DNA of 48,253 bases, taken from Pseudomonadota bacterium. GTDB lineage: Bacteria > Pseudomonadota > Alphaproteobacteria > Micavibrionales > UBA1664. Made by a program: the position numbers and the translations under genes. The stretch spans positions 1 through 48,253 of the forward strand of contig RFNZ01000017.1 in assembly GCA_009926935.1 (NCBI GenBank), read 5' to 3'. Shown here piece by piece: positions 36,001 to 45,333 of the stretch. Numbering within the stretch: position 1 is the stretch's first letter; each line of letters opens with the position of its first letter. The notes below the pieces were generated by a model. The model was given only the letters and a program-made list of their open reading frames with translations, did not search any database and had not been told where the DNA came from.

Positions 36001-39000
36001 GGTGGCCAGACGGTTCTGGTTCCGACAAACGGCAACAACGTGACCATCACCAACGCATCGGGCACGCTTGTCATCAACAAGACGGGCGTATTCACATACA
36101 CCCCGCCTGTCCCTGGTCAGGATACGACCTTCACCTACCGCATCGTTGACTTTGACGGCGATAAATCGATTGCCAACGCGCAAAACGGTACGGTTGTGAT
36201 TGATCTCGACGGCACACCAACCATCACAGGCTCATCAGTTACGACAGACGATACAAACCTATTTGGCGGCCCACAAACCGTTAATGGCACCTACACCTTC
36301 AGCTTTGGACCAGATGGCCAAGGCGCTGGCGGTATCAGCAACACGGGGTACACAGGCCCAGCCCTGACCTCTAACGGTAATGCTATCAACGTAACCCTTG
36401 CTGGTAATACCTACACGGGTACGGCCAACGGCGTCACGGTCTTTACGATGACCGTGAACACCAACGGGACCTACAGCTTCACGCAGTTCGAACAACTCGA
36501 TCACCCAAATGTGAACGACCCGAACGATGCCCTGAACCTCACCTTCGGCGTCCGCATTACGGATGCAGATGGCGATATCGCGAATGGCACGCTCACGGCC
36601 GTTGTCCGTGACGATGGCCCCGTTGCTGTCAATGATAGCTTCACCGGTTCCACGCCAACGGTTGCCACAGGCAACGTCACGACCAACGATAACTATGGCC
36701 AAGACGGCGCAGGCTCGGTTGTTGAAGTCACCTTCGGTGGCCAGACGGTTGCAGTACCAACCAACGGCACGAACGTAACCGTCACCAACGCCGCCGGTAC
36801 GCTTGTTATCAACAACACGGGTGCTTTCACGTATACCGCGCCAGCTCCTGGCGTTGACGGTGGATTCACTTACCGCATCGTCGATTTCGATGGCGATAAA
36901 TCAGCCGCAGGTGCCGGCATCGACAACGGTGTCGTCACCATCACGATGGACGATGTTCCTGTCATCACCGGCTCATCGGTTACAACAGACGATACAAACC
37001 TCGTCGGCGGCCCACAAACCGTCAACGGCACGTACACCTTTAACTACGGTGGCGATGGCCAAGGCACAGGCGGTATTCTGGCGACAGGGTACACAGGCCC
37101 AGCCCTGACCTCAAACGGTGTTGCAGTTACAATCACGCAACCAATCGCTGGTCAGTTCGTTGGTACGGCCAACGGCGTCACGATCTTTACGATGACCATC
37201 AACAATAACGGCACGTATAGCTTTACGCAGTTCGAACAGCTCGATCACCCGAACGTGAACGACCCGAACGACGCCCTTAACCTCACCTTCGGTCTCCGTA
37301 TTACGGATGCAGATGGCGATTTTGCCAACGCAACACTCACGGCAGTCGTCCGTGATGACGGCCCTGTTGCTGTCAACGACAGCTTCGCTGGCTCCACGCC
37401 AACGATTGCCACAGGCAACGTACTGACGAACGATAACTTCGGCCAGGATGGCGCAGGTTCGCTCGTTGAAGTTACCTTCGGTGGCCAGACGGTCGCAGTA
37501 CCAACAAACGGTACAAACGCAACAATCACCAACGCCGCTGGTACGCTTGTCATCAACAACACGGGTGCGTTCACATATACAGCGCCAGCCCCTGGCGTTG
37601 ACGGTGGCTTCACCTACCGCATCGTAGATTTCGATGGCGATAAATCAGCCGCAGGCGCAGGCCTCAACAACGGTGTTGTCACCATCACGATGGATGATGT
37701 GCCTGTCATCACCGGCTCATCTGTTACGACAGACGACACGAACCTTTCCGGTGGCCCGCAAACGGTTGCCGGTACATACACCTTCAACTACGGTGGCGAC
37801 GGCCAAGGCGCTGGCGGTATCAGCAACACGGGTTACACAGGCCCTGCTCTGACCTCCAACGGTCAACCTGTTACGGTTACGCTTGCTGGCAACACATACA
37901 CCGGTACGGCAAACGGCGTCACAGTCTTTACGATGACCGTAAACTCGAATGGGACCTACAGCTTCACGCAATTCGAACAGCTCGATCACCCGAATGTGAA
38001 CGATCCGAACGACGCACTCAACCTCACCTTCGGCATCCGTATTACGGATGCGGATGGCGACATTGCAAACGCGACACTCACAGCCGTTGTCCGTGACGAT
38101 GGTCCGGTTGCTGTCAATGACAGCTTCCTGTCCTCAACAGCAACAGCCTCCGGCAACATCACAGCCAACGATAACTACGGTCAGGATGGCGCAGGCCAGG
38201 TTTACGACGTTACCTTCGGCGGCCAGACGGCTGTTCTGCCTTCAAACGGCACGAACGTGACCATCACCAACGCCGCGGGTACGCTTGTGATCAACTCGAC
38301 GGGCCAGTTTACCTTTACACCGCCGCTGCCTGGCCAGGGCGCAACCTTCACTTACCGCCTCGTCGACTTCGACGGCGATAAGTCGGTTGTCAGCGCCCAA
38401 AACGGGACTGTCACCATCGATACGGACGGCACACCAATCATCGGCGATGCAGTCGTCGTAACCGATGAGACGACGCTCGTATCCGGCCCTGCCGTTACAA
38501 CGGGCAGCATCTCCTCGAACTTCTTTGGCGATGGCCCAGGCACGATTGCACCGCTCAACCAGTTTACACCTGGCGGCTCGATGGCTGGCGGCAGCCTGAA
38601 GTCAGGTGGCGTACCGGTCACGGTCACACTTTCCGGCAGCACCTATACGGGTACAGCCAACGGCGTGACGATCTTTACGCTCGTTGTAAACAACAACGGC
38701 ACGTTCACGTTCACCCAGTTTGAACAGCTGGATCACGCAAACGGTTCCGACCCGAACGACATCATCACCCTGAACTTCACCGTTCGCGGGACCGATGCCG
38801 ACGGCGATACGGATGACGGTACAATCACCGTCAACGTCCGTGACGATGCACCGTCCGCGCTCAACGACACGGTCAACCTCGTTGGCAACTCGGCAACGGG
38901 CAACGTCCTGACCAACGATATAGCCGGTCAGGATACGCCGGTGCCTGTTCTGTCGGTGCTATATAACGGCACAACGTTCAACCTGCCGCAAAACGGAACG

Positions 39001-41181
39001 AACGTAACCATCACGGCTGCCAACGGTACTCTCGTGATCAATTCCACGGGTGCCTATACCTACACGTCGAACAACACATCGACAGGCACGGATGTATTTA
39101 ACTACACGATACGCGATTACGATGGTGACACATCAAGCGCAAACCTGAGCGTCACCGTAACCGATGTCGATACGGTACCTGTCGTCGACAACTCGTTCAT
39201 AACGGTCGATGAAACAAACCTTGGGCCTATCAGCCTTTCCGGTCAGGTAAACGCCAACTACTTTGGTGATGGCCCTGGATCGATCATGGCACTCAACCAG
39301 TTTACGGCTGGTGGTTCACTCGCGGGCGGTACACTGAAATCAAACGGCGTTCCTGTCACGGTTACGCTTTCAGGCAACACCTATACAGGTACGGCTGGCG
39401 GCACGACGATATTCACGCTCGTCGTGAACGCGAACGGCTCTTACACCTACACCCAGTTCGAACAAATGGATCACGCTGACGCCAATAACCCGAACGATGT
39501 CATTACCCTGAACTTCGTTGTTCAAGGTACGGACGCGGACGGTGATACGGATACGGGCGTGATCACGGTCAACGTCCTTGATGACGCACCGGTTGCTGTT
39601 AACGATACGCTTTCTGTATCGTCAACGACGCCTGCAACGGGCAACCTTCTCACCAACGACGATGTTGGCGAGGACACCCCCGGCTGCATCACACAGATCG
39701 TGCTCAACGGTGTTACATACAACGTGCCTGCAAACGGTACGAACGTAACCGTCAACGGTGTTTACGGTACGCTTGTGATCAACAAAACAGGTGCATACAC
39801 ATATACATCCAATAACACGAACGTCGGTTCGGACACGTTCACGTACACACTGCGTGACTTTGACAACGATCCGTCAACGGCAACGTTCACGGCAACAGTC
39901 AACGATGTCAACACGACGCCTGTGGTCACCAACACACAGACCAACATCGATGAAAGCGGCAGCCACACGGTAACGGGTACGATCAACGCCAACTTCTTCG
40001 GCGATGGTCCGGGCACGTTCCTCATCTGCGCCGGCAATACCATGACGGCAGGCGGCTCGCTCAAAAACGGCACGCTGTCCTCGAGCGGCTATGCGGTCAA
40101 CGTAACGCTTTCGGGCAATACGTATACCGGTACGGCCAACGGCCAAACGGTCTTTACACTGACACTGGCTGCGAACGGGTCTTACACCTTCACGCAGTTC
40201 AAACCGCTTGACCACGCCAACACGTCCGATCCGAACGATGTGATCAACCTCGCATTCCAGGTCTGCGCACGCGATGCGGATGGCGATGTAGGTCACGGCA
40301 CGATCACGATCAACGTTATCGATGACGCACCTGTTGCTGTCAGCGACAACACGATCTTCTGCCACTCGGACTTCCTGCACAACGGCAACCTGTTGACAGG
40401 CTTCCACAACACGAGCGGCGGCGTCGATAGCCTGAGCTTCGATACACCAAACTGGGTGTTCGCGGTTTCCGGTGCTGGCGGTACGGGTTACATCCCGGTC
40501 GATGGCGTAGCCGCGATCCAGGGCAACTACGGTACGCTTTACGTGTTCAACAACGGTTCGTACTTCTACAACCAGGCTGTTGCCGGTTCTCACACCGAGA
40601 ACTTCACCTATTACCTGCAAGATGGTGATGGTGATACGGCGGCGGGCACGCTCACGGTTACGGGCGTATCCTCCTACATCAACAGCAGCTGGATTATTGT
40701 CAACGGTTCGGCCAACGGCTCGAACAGCGGCGACATGATGGTCGCTTACACAGCTAACGTAGCCGACACCATGTACGGCAACGGCGGCGATGATGCGATG
40801 TTCGGCTGGTCGGGCAATGACTCGCTCGTTGGTGGCAGCGGTAACGATGCTCTCTTTGGCGAGCAAGGTGCCGACAACCTCTGGGGCGGCTCGGGCACGG
40901 ATGTGTTCGTAACGGACCGCAACGACCTTGGCACAACCTACGACACCGTTCATGACTTCAATGCCAATGAGGGCGATGTGATCGACCTCTCGGCTCTGAT
41001 CGATAACGGTTCGGCAGCCCAGTCGGCCATCAACAGCTACGTCCGCGCGCTCAACACCGGTTCGGATACGCTTCTACAGGTCAACAACGGCAGCGGCTGG
41101 CAGGATGCAATCCTGATCAAGAACCACACCAATTTGAACGTCCAAACCTTGCTGAATGACGGCAATCTGGACGTAACCTAA
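33061..41181 (+). CDS. Giant type I secreted repeat adhesin (VCBS/T1SS-143-like, RTX C-terminus)
   Basis: A 2706-residue surface or secreted protein. The N-terminus has two tandem prefix-like domains (about residues 40-100 and 140-200, each with LxxxDGxLxxTFxDGSxLTxxN then MxxDGxVV). A linker follows with two PAAG sites (217-220 and 251-254), then a cadherin-like domain. Eight copies of a module of about 247 residues come next, each containing FTQFEQLDH or a close variant, a DxDGD calcium motif, DDxPVAVND and YRIVDFDGD-like ends. The C-terminus has a few RTX nonapeptides (YGNGGDDAM, GGSGNDALF) and a type I tail (VHDFNANEGDVIDLSALI). AGAAGGG lies 8 bases before the ATG. Its likely exporters follow directly downstream. 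Large biofilm adhesins of the LapA/BapA type are the closest concept. Confidence 0.92.
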   Translation: MSNGFSAASAQQCQANSTEYVIQKPCAGSNIMVQISKDEPTAFNFGVEDVRAMKLLADGALLITFTDGSTLTVSNFKEARENFKFEEITMSDGTVVNFDKLAQGLAGTVANDSVADLTILKPQGGIGATDLVFSLQEGKTYTLGFDMKEVAGVESRDGDLIVTFKDGSKLTLDNYDAVQAGVLPPQMTLADGSVVPVSQLINVLNVAAAEQVKAVEPAAGETAEAPKAPKVKQPEVAMKEQSAEDLAQIEPAAGQAAGPIGGTSGYGFNSSVDPAGINGLNAIGPIGPTSLQFGTPELQEFNSGPLPGGPAPAGTPVLSASDRFTFEDTQVNLLISATGSNPGSQTLTLTVTGIPAGWGVNLGTSGGTFNSGTGTWTITLPQGQSYSGGPFLIPPADKDGDIKLPTNPALTVTMTTVEVGTGTIETVSAPMNVVVDAVADQPDLAVNNVSGSDNVPLPLQISAAVVDTDGSETLTSVTLTGIPSGFTLNHGTLSAGVWTVNPADLPTLTLTPTAGYNGSFVVTVRVNNAETSLTDQEITLANNTNFNVEAFTVTINDTVPVVGDSSATVDDTSLSGGNNVVTGNVSINYQLDTPGTLTLLNTFAATGSMLGGQLSSNGNAVTVTRTADTFTGTANGVTIFTLTIGQNGAYTFTQFEQLDHANGSDPNDIITLSFPIRVTDSDGDIDNGFITIDVRDDAPVAANDTLTTANVVTGNVTSNDTLSQDTPNIVTQVVHNGTTYNVPANGTLTINGTYGTLMINKTGAFTYTSNNTASGTDNFTYTLRDYDGDTSTANLGITVNDVDTIPVVNNGSVNVDDTNLSGGPNVASGFISANYFADGPGVLTPTTTPVIEHGSLLNGILSSHGNPVTISLSGNTWTGTANGTTIFTLVVQPNGAYTFTQFEQLDHADGNDPNDMITLKFTVIGTDIDGDTDTGVISVHIYDDAPVAVNDTFTGITTGNITTNDNYGQDGAGQVYDVTFGGQTVLVPTNGNNVTITNASGTLVINKTGVFTYTPPVPGQDTTFTYRIVDFDGDKSIANAQNGTVVIDLDGTPTITGSSVTTDDTNLFGGPQTVNGTYTFSFGPDGQGAGGISNTGYTGPALTSNGNAINVTLAGNTYTGTANGVTVFTMTVNTNGTYSFTQFEQLDHPNVNDPNDALNLTFGVRITDADGDIANGTLTAVVRDDGPVAVNDSFTGSTPTVATGNVTTNDNYGQDGAGSVVEVTFGGQTVAVPTNGTNVTVTNAAGTLVINNTGAFTYTAPAPGVDGGFTYRIVDFDGDKSAAGAGIDNGVVTITMDDVPVITGSSVTTDDTNLVGGPQTVNGTYTFNYGGDGQGTGGILATGYTGPALTSNGVAVTITQPIAGQFVGTANGVTIFTMTINNNGTYSFTQFEQLDHPNVNDPNDALNLTFGLRITDADGDFANATLTAVVRDDGPVAVNDSFAGSTPTIATGNVLTNDNFGQDGAGSLVEVTFGGQTVAVPTNGTNATITNAAGTLVINNTGAFTYTAPAPGVDGGFTYRIVDFDGDKSAAGAGLNNGVVTITMDDVPVITGSSVTTDDTNLSGGPQTVAGTYTFNYGGDGQGAGGISNTGYTGPALTSNGQPVTVTLAGNTYTGTANGVTVFTMTVNSNGTYSFTQFEQLDHPNVNDPNDALNLTFGIRITDADGDIANATLTAVVRDDGPVAVNDSFLSSTATASGNITANDNYGQDGAGQVYDVTFGGQTAVLPSNGTNVTITNAAGTLVINSTGQFTFTPPLPGQGATFTYRLVDFDGDKSVVSAQNGTVTIDTDGTPIIGDAVVVTDETTLVSGPAVTTGSISSNFFGDGPGTIAPLNQFTPGGSMAGGSLKSGGVPVTVTLSGSTYTGTANGVTIFTLVVNNNGTFTFTQFEQLDHANGSDPNDIITLNFTVRGTDADGDTDDGTITVNVRDDAPSALNDTVNLVGNSATGNVLTNDIAGQDTPVPVLSVLYNGTTFNLPQNGTNVTITAANGTLVINSTGAYTYTSNNTSTGTDVFNYTIRDYDGDTSSANLSVTVTDVDTVPVVDNSFITVDETNLGPISLSGQVNANYFGDGPGSIMALNQFTAGGSLAGGTLKSNGVPVTVTLSGNTYTGTAGGTTIFTLVVNANGSYTYTQFEQMDHADANNPNDVITLNFVVQGTDADGDTDTGVITVNVLDDAPVAVNDTLSVSSTTPATGNLLTNDDVGEDTPGCITQIVLNGVTYNVPANGTNVTVNGVYGTLVINKTGAYTYTSNNTNVGSDTFTYTLRDFDNDPSTATFTATVNDVNTTPVVTNTQTNIDESGSHTVTGTINANFFGDGPGTFLICAGNTMTAGGSLKNGTLSSSGYAVNVTLSGNTYTGTANGQTVFTLTLAANGSYTFTQFKPLDHANTSDPNDVINLAFQVCARDADGDVGHGTITINVIDDAPVAVSDNTIFCHSDFLHNGNLLTGFHNTSGGVDSLSFDTPNWVFAVSGAGGTGYIPVDGVAAIQGNYGTLYVFNNGSYFYNQAVAGSHTENFTYYLQDGDGDTAAGTLTVTGVSSYINSSWIIVNGSANGSNSGDMMVAYTANVADTMYGNGGDDAMFGWSGNDSLVGGSGNDALFGEQGADNLWGGSGTDVFVTDRNDLGTTYDTVHDFNANEGDVIDLSALIDNGSAAQSAINSYVRALNTGSDTLLQVNNGSGWQDAILIKNHTNLNVQTLLNDGNLDVT
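34733..40665 (+). repeat. Eight tandem ~740-bp coding repeats inside the adhesin
   Basis: Approximate unit starts are 34733, 35461, 36211, 36952, 37693, 38428, 39162 and 39904. Spacing measured on a common motif is 741 and 744 bp for units 3-4 and 4-5. Units 3, 4 and 5 are the most alike at DNA level, differing largely by synonymous changes, so they look like the most recent duplications. Units 1, 2, 6, 7 and 8 are more diverged. Confidence 0.9.
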
Positions 41182-41197
41182 GACATTATTGCGATGC

Positions 41198-41236
41198 AGC
41201 AAGAGCGGTAAGTATAAGTCCGCTCTTGCTTTTTTT
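41198..41236 (+). terminator. Rho-independent terminator after the adhesin gene
   Basis: A perfect 11-bp stem (41198-41208 with 41220-41230) is followed by a run of seven T (41230-41236). It is strong, so the tolC-like gene downstream must be transcribed by readthrough or from its own promoter. Confidence 0.95.
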
Positions 41237-41285
41237 AGCTTTTAGAGTGATAACGATAACAAATTAAGATGTAGTGGGGATTACC

Positions 41286-42632
41286 GTGACCAAACAAATC
41301 AAAACCCTCCTTCTGTGCACCGCCTTTATTGGGGCTTTCGGCATTATGGGCAATCCCGTAAAGGCTGAAGAGCTGACACTCGATAAAGCCGTCGCACGTG
41401 GCGTGGCCAGTAACCCCGAATACGGTGTTGTGGCTAATAACCGCATGGCAACACAGGAAGAACTGGAACAGGGTGAGGGTCTTTTCCTCCCGTCCGTCGA
41501 TCTCCGTGCCGCCGCCGGTTCCGAGTGGAACGATGACAACAACACCAAGGCTCTCGGCAAAGATCACGAGACCTACAACATCTATGATTACAGCGCGACC
41601 TTGACCCAAATGCTTTTTGACGGCTTTGCCGCCAAAAACGAAGTCGAGCGTCAGGAAGCGCGCGTTCGCTCGGCCGCACACCGCGTTCACGAAACGGGCC
41701 AGCTTGTTGGCCTTGCCGTTGTTGAATCCTACCTTGAAGTCATGCGCCAACGCGACCTTCTCCAGATCGCGAAGGACAACGTGCGCGAGCACATGAGCAT
41801 GCTCAATGAAATTCGTTCCGGCACACAGGCCGGCCGCTCGACGGAAGCTGACGTGGCTCAGGCCGAGGCTCGCCTTGCCAACGCCCGCGCAACGGAATCC
41901 AGCGTCCGCCAGTCTCTACGTGTTTCTGAAAGCCAGTTCATGAAAGCCAGCGGCGAGAAGCCCGATATTCTGGTGATGCCAAACGTTCCGACCGAGCAGC
42001 TTCAGCCAAACGTCGATGAAGCCGTAAAAGTTGCAATGACAGAGACTCCGACGCTCGGCATTTTTGAAGCCGACGCCGATGTCGCCTGGCAGGAATACGA
42101 GGCAACAGCCGCCAACTTCTACCCTCATGTCGACCTGCAACTGCAAGGCCGTCAGTTTAACGACCTCGGTGGCGTACAAGGTGTTGATAAAGGCGCATCC
42201 GCACAGGTTATTGCCGAGTGGAACATCTTCCGCGGCGGCATTGACCAGCACCTCCGCCGCGAGCATGTTTACCGCCACGCACAAGCAAAAGAGCGCCGCG
42301 CACAGGAAGCCCGCAATATTGAGGACGACCTGCGCCAGACATGGGCCGCCATGGTGGCTTCAGGCGAACGCGCCCGTGAGTTTAATGCCCAAGCCGACGC
42401 AAACGCGAAAGTCGTAAGCGCCTACAAGGACCAGTTTGAACTGGATCGCCGTACGCTCCTCGACGTTCTCGACAGCCAGAACGAACTTTTTGTATCGCGC
42501 TCCAATGCGATCAACGCCCAGTACCTTGAAATCCTGGCCGTCTATCGCATTCTTGCCCTTCAAGGGCGCCTGCTTCCAGCCTTGGGCGTACCTGCCCCGC
42601 GCGAGGCATCGCTCGAGACCAAGGTCAACTAA
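41286..42632 (+). CDS. TolC-family type I secretion outer membrane protein
   Basis: A 448-residue outer membrane efflux protein of the TolC/LapE/AggA type, forming the outer channel for the adhesin exporter. GTG at 41286 is chosen: GGGA lies 5 bases upstream and the protein then begins with a signal peptide (MTKQIKTLLLCTAFIGAFG, cleaved after KAEE or nearby). An in-frame GTG at 41274 would add four residues. The repeated helical hairpins ELTLDKAVARGVASNPEYG and LVGLAVVESYLEVMRQRDLL are typical, as is the end RRTLLDVLDSQNELFVSR. Confidence 0.92.
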   Translation: MTKQIKTLLLCTAFIGAFGIMGNPVKAEELTLDKAVARGVASNPEYGVVANNRMATQEELEQGEGLFLPSVDLRAAAGSEWNDDNNTKALGKDHETYNIYDYSATLTQMLFDGFAAKNEVERQEARVRSAAHRVHETGQLVGLAVVESYLEVMRQRDLLQIAKDNVREHMSMLNEIRSGTQAGRSTEADVAQAEARLANARATESSVRQSLRVSESQFMKASGEKPDILVMPNVPTEQLQPNVDEAVKVAMTETPTLGIFEADADVAWQEYEATAANFYPHVDLQLQGRQFNDLGGVQGVDKGASAQVIAEWNIFRGGIDQHLRREHVYRHAQAKERRAQEARNIEDDLRQTWAAMVASGERAREFNAQADANAKVVSAYKDQFELDRRTLLDVLDSQNELFVSRSNAINAQYLEILAVYRILALQGRLLPALGVPAPREASLETKVN

Positions 42633-42655
42633 ACTGTATAACGACCAAAAAAAAT

Positions 42656-42680
42656 GGGCCCTCTAAGGGCCCGTTTTTTT
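42656..42680. terminator. Bidirectional Rho-independent terminator
   Basis: A 6-bp GGGCCC stem (42656-42661 with 42667-42672), then G and seven T (42674-42680). A run of A precedes the stem, so it can stop the tolC-like gene on the plus strand and the small gene on the minus strand. Confidence 0.9.
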
Positions 42681-42696
42681 GCCTGCTCAATTGTAA

Positions 42697-42930
42697 TTAC
42701 CTCAATCGGGGGACCGGAATAACCAGCGCAGTCTTCGCCTTGAGGCAAGAAGACACAGAGGTGATCATGACACCTACACAGGCAATCGTCGTGTACACAT
42801 ACTTTACCAGCGGTTCAGCACTACCAAACATGTAGCTGCAAACGGCAGCAGTAAACGCAGCTGTCAGACCCACAGCTGTCCCGAGCGTACGGTTGGAAAC
42901 ACGGATATTTTCAATACGCAGACGCTTCAT
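42697..42930 (-). CDS. Small two-span membrane protein, hypothetical
   Basis: A 77-residue protein with a basic N-terminus (MKRLRIENIRVSNRTLG), two likely membrane segments (about 17-35 and 45-62) and a short basic C-terminus. No family recognised. It has its own good promoter and a ribosome binding site (GGGAG upstream of the ATG) and ends at a bidirectional terminator. It interrupts the type I secretion cluster on the opposite strand, so it is a separate unit, perhaps a small stress or envelope protein. Confidence 0.6.
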   Translation of the reverse strand: MKRLRIENIRVSNRTLGTAVGLTAAFTAAVCSYMFGSAEPLVKYVYTTIACVGVMITSVSSCLKAKTALVIPVPRLR

Positions 42931-42962
42931 ATATCGCTCCCCATCAAAACCAAAGTTTTAAC

Positions 42963-42991
42963 ATAATATGTATACGTTTTCGGGCTGTCAA
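42963..42991 (-). promoter_or_regulatory. Sigma70-type promoter of the small membrane protein gene
   Basis: On the minus strand TTGACA (42991-42986), a 17-base spacer and TATTAT (42968-42963) form a near-consensus promoter about 33 bases before the start codon at 42930. Confidence 0.75.
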
Positions 42992-43069
42992 ATTAAACTC
43001 GTGGCTGAAAAGTTGCAGTTGTGTTAACCTTTGTCCCGTATCACCTTTCCTCAATTTGGAGTTAAGTCC

Positions 43070-45331
43070 TTGTCTTCGCCAGATAATTCAGCACAGCAGC
43101 CCGCGACGCGCGAGTCCATCAGCTGGCCGCTTGAGGCCGACCGTATTTCCATCAAAGACCCTCTGCTCGAATGCCTGCAGATTGTTTCGGGCCTTTATGG
43201 GCGTCGCATCTCCTCGACTGCGCTTTCGGCCGGCCTCCCTATCCCGAAGGATGGCATTACACCTACCCTTTTCGTACGGGCTGCTGAAAGAGCGGATTTA
43301 TCGGCACGGCTGGTCGAAAAATCTCTGGAAGCCATCGCGATCATGCCAAACCTGCCCTGCGTGCTTGTTCTGGATGGTGGGCAAGCCGCGATCGTAACTG
43401 CGATCGATGCCCCGACCGACGAAACGCGCAAGCTTAAAAAAGGCCGCGCTCATCCCGATACGATGTTCAAGCTGATCCTGCCCGAAACGCCGGATGAAAC
43501 CCGTACGGTCGCCCTCAAGACCCTCGTGAAGGCTTATGGGGGATCGGCATTTTTTATACGGCCCGTTGCCCGCCTAGATGACCGCGCAGGCCCCTCCGAA
43601 ATAGAGGAAGGCCGCGACTGGTTCTGGTCCGCGATCAAGGAAAACAAATCCATTTATATCGAAGTGATGATGGCGGCGGTTGTCATCAATATTTTTGCGA
43701 CCGTCTCGCCGCTCTTCGTCATGAACGTCTATGACCGCGTGGTGCCGAACGGCGCCTTCCCGACCCTGTGGGTCTTGGCCATCGGTATGGCTTTTGCTTA
43801 CACCTTCGACCTTGCGCTCAAAAATCTGCGCAGCTTCTTTATTGAAGTTGCGGGCAGACGGGCTGACGTCAAAATTTCCGGACGCATTTTTGAACAGGTG
43901 CTCGGCATGAAAATGGCCGAAAGGCCCGCAAGCGCCGGCGTACTAACTGCGAACATGCGAGAATTCGATTCCCTACGTGACTTCTTTACATCGGCAACCA
44001 TGATCGCGCTGATCGATCTGCCGTTTGCGCTTTTGTTCCTTGTCATCATCGCGATTTTGGGTGGCCCGGTCGTATTTGCGGTGATTGCGGCAATCCCGAT
44101 CGTGATTGGTATTTCATGGTACAAACAACGCCACATTGAGGGGATTATCCGCCAATCCATGGCCGAAAACGCCCTTAAAAATGCGATGCTCTTTGAAAGT
44201 GTAACGGGGCTTGAAACAGTCAAGGTACAAGCGGCGGAAGGGCACCTTCAACGCCAGTGGGAAGAACTTTCGGAACGCGCCTCGCGCACCTCCGTCAAAA
44301 TGCGCAAAGTATCTTCCAGCATCATGTACTGGGCCGCTTTCATACAGGCGATAGCAGGCGTTGCGCTTATCATCATCGGTGTTTATCTGATAGCCGACGG
44401 CAAGCTGACGATGGGCGCTCTCGTAGCATCCTACATGTTATCCAACCGGGCTCTGGCACCGCTCTCGCAGATTGCAGGCCTTATCACACGCATGCAGCAA
44501 ACGCGCGAATCTCTGCAACAGCTCGATAACCTCATGAAAAAGAAAGTGGAACGCCCTAAAGGCCGCCACTTTATTTCTCTGCCGACCGTACGCGGCAAAC
44601 TTGAATTCCGCGATGTCGTGTTTGCATACCCCAACCAGACGATTGCCGCGCTCAACAACATCTCCCTGACCATCAATCCGGGTGAGCATATCGGGATTAT
44701 CGGCGCAGTCGGCTCGGGGAAAACGACCATCCAGCGCTTGATCCAAAACCTGTATGAACCGAAATCAGGCGCGATTTTGCTGGACGGAACAGACGTCCGG
44801 CAAATTGACCCGGGCGACCTGCGCCGCGCGATTGGCGTCGTTCAGCAACGCCCGCAATTGTTCTACGGCTCCGTCCGCCAGAACATCACCATGGGCCATG
44901 AAACCGTATCGGACCGCGCTGTTATCAGAGCGGCTGAGCTCTCGGGCGTCATGGACTTCCTGCGCGATACGCAGCACGGCCTTGATACGCAGGTGGGCGA
45001 GCGCGGTGAATCGCTGTCCGGTGGCCAACAACAGGCTGTGGCCGTTGCGCGCGCCCTGCTCTATGACCCGCCCATCCTGATCATGGATGAGCCGACGGCT
45101 TCACTTGATCCGGCTTCTGAAATCCGCCTCCTGCGCCGCCTCGATGTGCTTGTACGCAACCGTACGGTTATCCTTATCACACACAAGGCAACCATGCTCT
45201 CGCTGGTCGATAAACTGATCTTGATGGATCGTGGCCGCATTCTTGCGGCAGGCCCCAAGGAAGACATAGTAAAACGCCTCCAGTCTGGTGAGTTTGGCGG
45301 CGCCAACGCCCAACAGGGACAGGACAGATAA
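43070..45331 (+). CDS. Type I secretion ABC transporter, permease-ATPase (LapB/RtxB type)
   Basis: A 753-residue exporter. A TTG start at 43070 is preferred: GGAG (43058-43061) lies 8 bases upstream. A TTG at 43031 would add 13 residues without a ribosome binding site. The N-terminal 125 residues are a C39-like domain without the catalytic cysteine, as in exporters of RTX and LapA-type substrates. About six spans follow (from about residue 200). The ATPase has Walker A GAVGSGKTT near 545, signature LSGGQQQ near 649 and Walker B ILIMDEPTASLD near 668. The HlyD-type partner begins two bases after its stop. Confidence 0.94.
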   Translation: MSSPDNSAQQPATRESISWPLEADRISIKDPLLECLQIVSGLYGRRISSTALSAGLPIPKDGITPTLFVRAAERADLSARLVEKSLEAIAIMPNLPCVLVLDGGQAAIVTAIDAPTDETRKLKKGRAHPDTMFKLILPETPDETRTVALKTLVKAYGGSAFFIRPVARLDDRAGPSEIEEGRDWFWSAIKENKSIYIEVMMAAVVINIFATVSPLFVMNVYDRVVPNGAFPTLWVLAIGMAFAYTFDLALKNLRSFFIEVAGRRADVKISGRIFEQVLGMKMAERPASAGVLTANMREFDSLRDFFTSATMIALIDLPFALLFLVIIAILGGPVVFAVIAAIPIVIGISWYKQRHIEGIIRQSMAENALKNAMLFESVTGLETVKVQAAEGHLQRQWEELSERASRTSVKMRKVSSSIMYWAAFIQAIAGVALIIIGVYLIADGKLTMGALVASYMLSNRALAPLSQIAGLITRMQQTRESLQQLDNLMKKKVERPKGRHFISLPTVRGKLEFRDVVFAYPNQTIAALNNISLTINPGEHIGIIGAVGSGKTTIQRLIQNLYEPKSGAILLDGTDVRQIDPGDLRRAIGVVQQRPQLFYGSVRQNITMGHETVSDRAVIRAAELSGVMDFLRDTQHGLDTQVGERGESLSGGQQQAVAVARALLYDPPILIMDEPTASLDPASEIRLLRRLDVLVRNRTVILITHKATMLSLVDKLILMDRGRILAAGPKEDIVKRLQSGEFGGANAQQGQDR

Positions 45332-45333
45332 CC

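Noticed and set aside
34733..40665. CRISPR-like array
   Set aside because: The repeats are about 740 bp, in frame and coding for adhesin modules.
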